Assembly: GCF_033473495.1 (NCBI RefSeq)
Contig: NC_088939.1
Span: forward strand, 4,526,001-4,590,000
DNA from: Cercospora beticola
Taxonomy: Eukaryota > Ascomycota > Dothideomycetes > Mycosphaerellales > Mycosphaerellaceae
Reading direction: 5' to 3'
Length of the DNA stretch: 64,000 nucleotides
Below the pieces are notes generated by a model, which was not told where the DNA came from, made no database searches, and saw nothing but the letters and a program-made list of their open reading frames with translations. Each line of letters begins with the position of its first letter. Positions within the stretch are counted from its first letter, which is position 1. A program made the position numbers and the translations under genes. Of this stretch, positions 60,401 through 64,000 are shown one piece after another.

Positions 60401-63068
60401 TCAAGCATCCTCGTCAGCGTCCTGCTGAGTAGTAAACTTCCTCCTCTTGCCACCTTCAGCAAGCTTCTGCAACGCAACCTTGTTGACTTGCGCGCCAACC
60501 TTCTGCTGCATCTTTTCAATCTCTGCTTCGGCATCTTCCGGATCTTCAGCAGCAAAGTCCAGCACGAGCCTTCGGCCCAGCAAGTGAGTATCTTTCAGAG
60601 CATCCATTGCACTTTGTGCTTCCTTGACAGTAGTGAAGTCTGCAAACGCGAAACCTCGGGCTCCGCGGTCCATCTTCTTCGGCACACGAACACTTCGCAG
60701 TTGACCGTACTCGCCAAATAGGGCTCGAACATCCTTCTTCGTTGCTTCGAATGGCAAGTTCTTGATGATGACTTTAGTCGTAGCTGCCTTCTTAGCCTTA
60801 TCAGCCTTCTTGCGCTTCTCCGCGGCATCTTCACCTTTGTGAGAAGCGCGGATCTGCAGCTTGTGACCTTCAAGACTGTAGCCGTCCATAGCACGCAGTG
60901 CATCCTGAGCCTGTTTGGCACTGTTGAACTCGAGAAAGCCAAAGCCCATACTAAGTTCACCTCGTTTAGGATCGACCCTGGTCTTGACCCGAGCATTGAG
61001 GAACCCATCGAGAGCCTTGAATGTTTGGGTAAGGACGTCCGTCGTGGTGCTAAAATTCAAATTGCGCACAAACAACGTCGCCGAACCTGCAGTGTCAGGC
61101 ACGACAGTGTCCTTCAGGTCAGACGTCGAGAGCTTGCTAACACCTTCAGCAGTTGCGGATGTGGCGGGATCATCGATCGGCTTGGCAGAGAAGACATCCT
61201 TGGGTGCCTTCTCCAAGAACAGCACGGACGACTTCACTCTTCGATACGCCAATGTCCCAAATGCGGCCTTGCACTGCGCAGGGTTGCTGTACTCCACAAT
61301 CGCTATTGTGCCAGCAGGTGGCATGAGGAATCGCTTGACGTCTCCCTGCTCGTCAAAGAGTCGCTGCAGCTCATCTCGGCTGCAGTCCGCTGGAATGTTC
61401 TTGACCAAAATGGCCGTGTCCCCACGCGCGCTTTTCTTGAACGCGTCTAGATCAACGCCTTGTTGTCGAAAGTAAGACTTTGTCTCTTGAATAATGTGTG
61501 TCTCAGCATGAGCTTGCTTGACGGCAGCGTCGCTCGAAGTTGGATCGAGAACTTCGGACTTCGCAATACCGAGTCGATTGGCAACACTGGAGATGACAGC
61601 ATCTTGGTTCATGTACAAAGCGTTCCAGTTGAAGACTGTGTTCGCAGCTTCTCGTTTCCGCTTGATCTCATGCTGCTTCTTCAGTGGAAGTTTGGCGAGG
61701 TCGAAGTCATCAAGCTTCTTCTCTCGTTTTGCAGCGCCAGGAAGGATGTGCATCAGTCTACCTTGGAAAATGCGCCCATCGAGCTCAATCAAAGCTCTTT
61801 CGGCAGAGTCCGGATCTGTGTACTGAACATAAGCAAAGCCCTTCGCTGCACCGGACGTCTTGTCTAGCGGAATGTGTATCTATGCAACAGAATTAGCCAC
61901 GTAGTCTTGCATGAGCATTTTGAAAACTGTGCGTAGTGTGAGATTATCAGAAACGACGAAGCATCTACTAAAATACGGTCCTCTTTTGGTCTAAGCATGT
62001 GCCGAAGCATAAGCTGTCCCTATCAGGAGATCATCAGGAAACGGGTGAGATGAAATGAAATTCACTGACCTGCTCAAGATTGCCAAATGGTTCGAATTGA
62101 CCCTCGAGGTCTTCGTACTTGACATCGTATGGCAGGTTGCGCACGAATAGGCGCATCGTGGTGCGCACCTGCTTGATGTCTTGGTCCTCGTGTTCGTCAT
62201 CGTCTTCCGCAGGCGGTGTGGGTATTGAGGATTCCGGCTCCGCGGGTGTCTTCTCTCGTTGGCCGGGAGCATCATCCTGCTGTGGAGACTCGGCTTCCGA
62301 ATCAGATTCAGCTGGCTTCGTGGGCACAGCTTCTTCTTCGTCATCCTCCAGCAGGCCAAGCAGGCGGCTTGTCCGAGAACGAGCCCATTCCGCATCAGAG
62401 ACTGCCGGTATATCATTGCTTCCATCTTGCCCAAGATCTGTCGCAGCATCGCCTGAAGGAGCTTCTGCCTCGACCACTTCCACCGCCGCATCTTGCATCG
62501 GTGTGTCCTGGATGGGCTTCGTCTCTGATCTTGTTCGTTTCGTTTTCTTTGGCACCTGCTCATACTCGTCATCGCTCTCCCCAGCCTCTACGACTGCAGC
62601 CTCCTCGTCTTGCTCTGCTCCTGCGACCATCGCCTGGTTCTCGAGCGCCTTCTTGTCGGACTTCGATTTGTACGAGTCGAGGAACTCTTTCAATTTGGGG
62701 TCGTTTTCGGTGGCGTCATCCTTGGGTTTGCTCTCGCTGTCGCGCTTGCGCTTCAGCTTGTTGCTCTCGGTAGCCGTCTGCTGGTTAGCACCTGTGACCT
62801 TAGCTGTAGGATGACGTCTGGTAGCAAGGCTCTCGTCAATGGGCTTGGCCATCTCTACGCCGATACGAGACATGCGAATGAAAGTCTTGTTGAAGTACTT
62901 GACCGCCTGTTCGGCATCCTCGCTGGTTTTGTAGCCAACATAGCCAATGCGACGATTGGGAAAGATCTTTGCATCTGTGATCTGCCCTTTTTGCCCAAAG
63001 TGCTTTCGAAATTGGGCTTCGTCAAAGGTGGGCGGGAGACCCTTCACGAAGATGCGTGACGAAGCCAT
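60401..63068 (-). CDS. mrd1: Mrd1, multiple RNA-binding domain protein
   Basis: A nucleolar factor of the 90S pre-ribosome needed for early 18S rRNA processing. 825 aa in two exons on the minus strand (63068-62070 and 61879-60401). The 190 bp intron begins GTCAGT and splits RRM2. Five RRMs are visible. RRM1 at the N-terminus opens SSRIFVKGLPPTFDEAQFRK. RRM2 is at ~305-380 (RLFVRNLPYDVKYEDL) and RRM3 at ~488-560 (TAILVKNIPADCSRDEL). RRM4 is at ~600-680 (ATLFVRNLNFSTTTDVL) and RRM5 at ~702-777 (KVIIKNLPFEATKKDVRALF). An acidic, low-complexity linker lies between RRM1 and RRM2. Arrangement and length match fungal Mrd1. Divergent from the LC8 gene. Confidence 0.95.
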
Positions 63069-63327
63069 GGTGGGTGGGAATGTGGTGAGGATGGGGCGGA
63101 AGTGATTTTTCGAGCATACGAAACTGAAAGCGTGAGGGAAAAGTTTGCGGGAGGCGGCCCGCTTCCCGCTGTTTTCCACTTCGCATCCCAGCCATCGCGG
63201 GCGTCACAGCGTCACCCAACTTCACCCTCAACTCCCACCCGAAATCGCACTTCGACGCGATTCTTTGATACAACCAACTGTACAGCTGCACATATATACT
63301 CTGGCCACACGCGCACATCCCATCAAG
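63069..63327. promoter_or_regulatory. divergent promoter mrd1 / LC8
   Basis: 259 bp between two divergent start codons, so both housekeeping genes are probably driven from this short shared region. It contains no assigned motif. Confidence 0.5.
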
Positions 63328-63988
63328 ATGGCAGACGACAAGCATGACGAGAAGCTTGAGGGTGAGTTCGGTGGCATTGCGGTGTGGTAGGCAACTCTGG
63401 ACTGACCAGCATTGCAGCTCAGATCAAATCGGTGGACATGGTGCGCAAGACTCCTCGATAGCGAGACTAGGCGACGAAGTCTGGGTACTGACCAAATGCT
63501 TTGCAGAACGAGGACATGCAGCAAGAAGCCATTGAAGTCGGTGGGTAGCGGGCATTTTTCCCCCAAAAGCTCCAATGCTGACTGATTTACAGCACAAGAA
63601 GCAATGAACAAGTTCACCATTGAGAAGGTACGCTCTCGTATCCTGAGATCCAGGATTGAGGAAGTTGCTAACAATCGAATAGGAAATCGCTCAGCACATC
63701 AAGCGCACGGTACGTCCCCGCAGTCACGACTGAAAGCACATCCACCTTCGATCAACATCTGACTTTTCCCTCAGTTCGATGAACGCAAGGGTGCAACATG
63801 GCATTGCATCGTGGGCAGGAACTTTGGGTCATTCGTCACTCATGGTGAGTTGTCAGCCGCGCTCTCCTGTCTGATGAGGCTGTTCCAGCCCCACTTGAGC
63901 CATTCCGCTGACTCGTGTCGCAGAGACGAAGCATTTCATCTATTTCTACCTTGGTCACTGCGCAATCCTGCTGTTCAAGACGCAGTAG
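63328..63988 (+). CDS. nudG: dynein light chain LC8, seven exons
   Basis: A small dimeric hub protein of the cytoplasmic dynein complex and other assemblies, 95 aa. Exons: 63328-63361, 63418-63440, 63507-63540, 63593-63627, 63683-63709, 63775-63844 and 63924-63988. All six introns are GT-AG (donors such as GTGAGT, GTACGC, GTACGT) and the frame is exact throughout. The joined protein shows the LC8 sequence: [37 protein letters not shown], then [19 protein letters not shown] and the C-terminal [17 protein letters not shown]. Exons of 23-70 nt make it invisible to simple ORF calling. Unusually intron-dense for such a short gene. Confidence 0.95.
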
Positions 63989-64000
63989 ATGGGAACAGTC

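Overview
The window is filamentous ascomycete DNA (Pezizomycotina; Dothideomycetes is my best guess from gene content, species not determined). The evidence is short introns with GTANGT donors and CTAAC/CTGAC branch points, fungal-only families (AbaA, UstYa-like, GLEYA/PA14 adhesin, SesA-type NACHT protein), and two AT-rich blocks in which CpA/TpG dinucleotides are almost absent, the mark of repeat-induced point mutation (RIP).

Layout. 1-4060 is a RIP-destroyed hAT transposon carrying a 1,025 bp TRIM-like LTR element. 4.7-14.2 kb holds a UstYa-like gene, a decayed copper amine oxidase, a secreted subtilisin and a hypothetical gene. 14165-19905 is a complete but RIP-dead Ty1/copia retrotransposon with 180 bp LTRs, a 5 bp target duplication and a solo LTR of its own family nested inside. 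It landed exactly at the start codon of a small cysteine-rich secreted protein. 20.5-25.4 kb has GTP cyclohydrolase I divergent from a four-domain gene (methyltransferase, FAD oxidase, phosphomevalonate-kinase-like, adenine phosphoribosyltransferase-like) that reads in one frame but is cut by two TAA codons. 26.1-30.4 kb is a long repeat adhesin. A broken membrane protein, a DUF3237 protein and a secreted GMC oxidoreductase follow.

39.7-43.2 kb is the most unusual part: about 13 head-to-tail copies, 262-285 bp apart, of a predicted ~150 nt RNA polymerase III noncoding RNA gene. The better copies share a -60 element, a TATA box near -28, an internal tRNA-like A box, a long closing stem with compensatory changes, variable-sequence hairpins and a T-run terminator. 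I do not recognise this RNA family.

43.5-64 kb is mostly ordinary: an HMG-box protein, urease, an aquaporin, a GFA-domain protein, a SesA-NACHT-ankyrin NLR-like gene with an in-frame stop, the conidiation regulator AbaA, the ribosome-biogenesis protein Mrd1, and a seven-exon dynein light chain LC8.

Together the window mixes housekeeping genes with accessory secreted or surface proteins. An accessory gene fraction is decaying, and several disabling changes are compatible with C-to-T change in CpA context.
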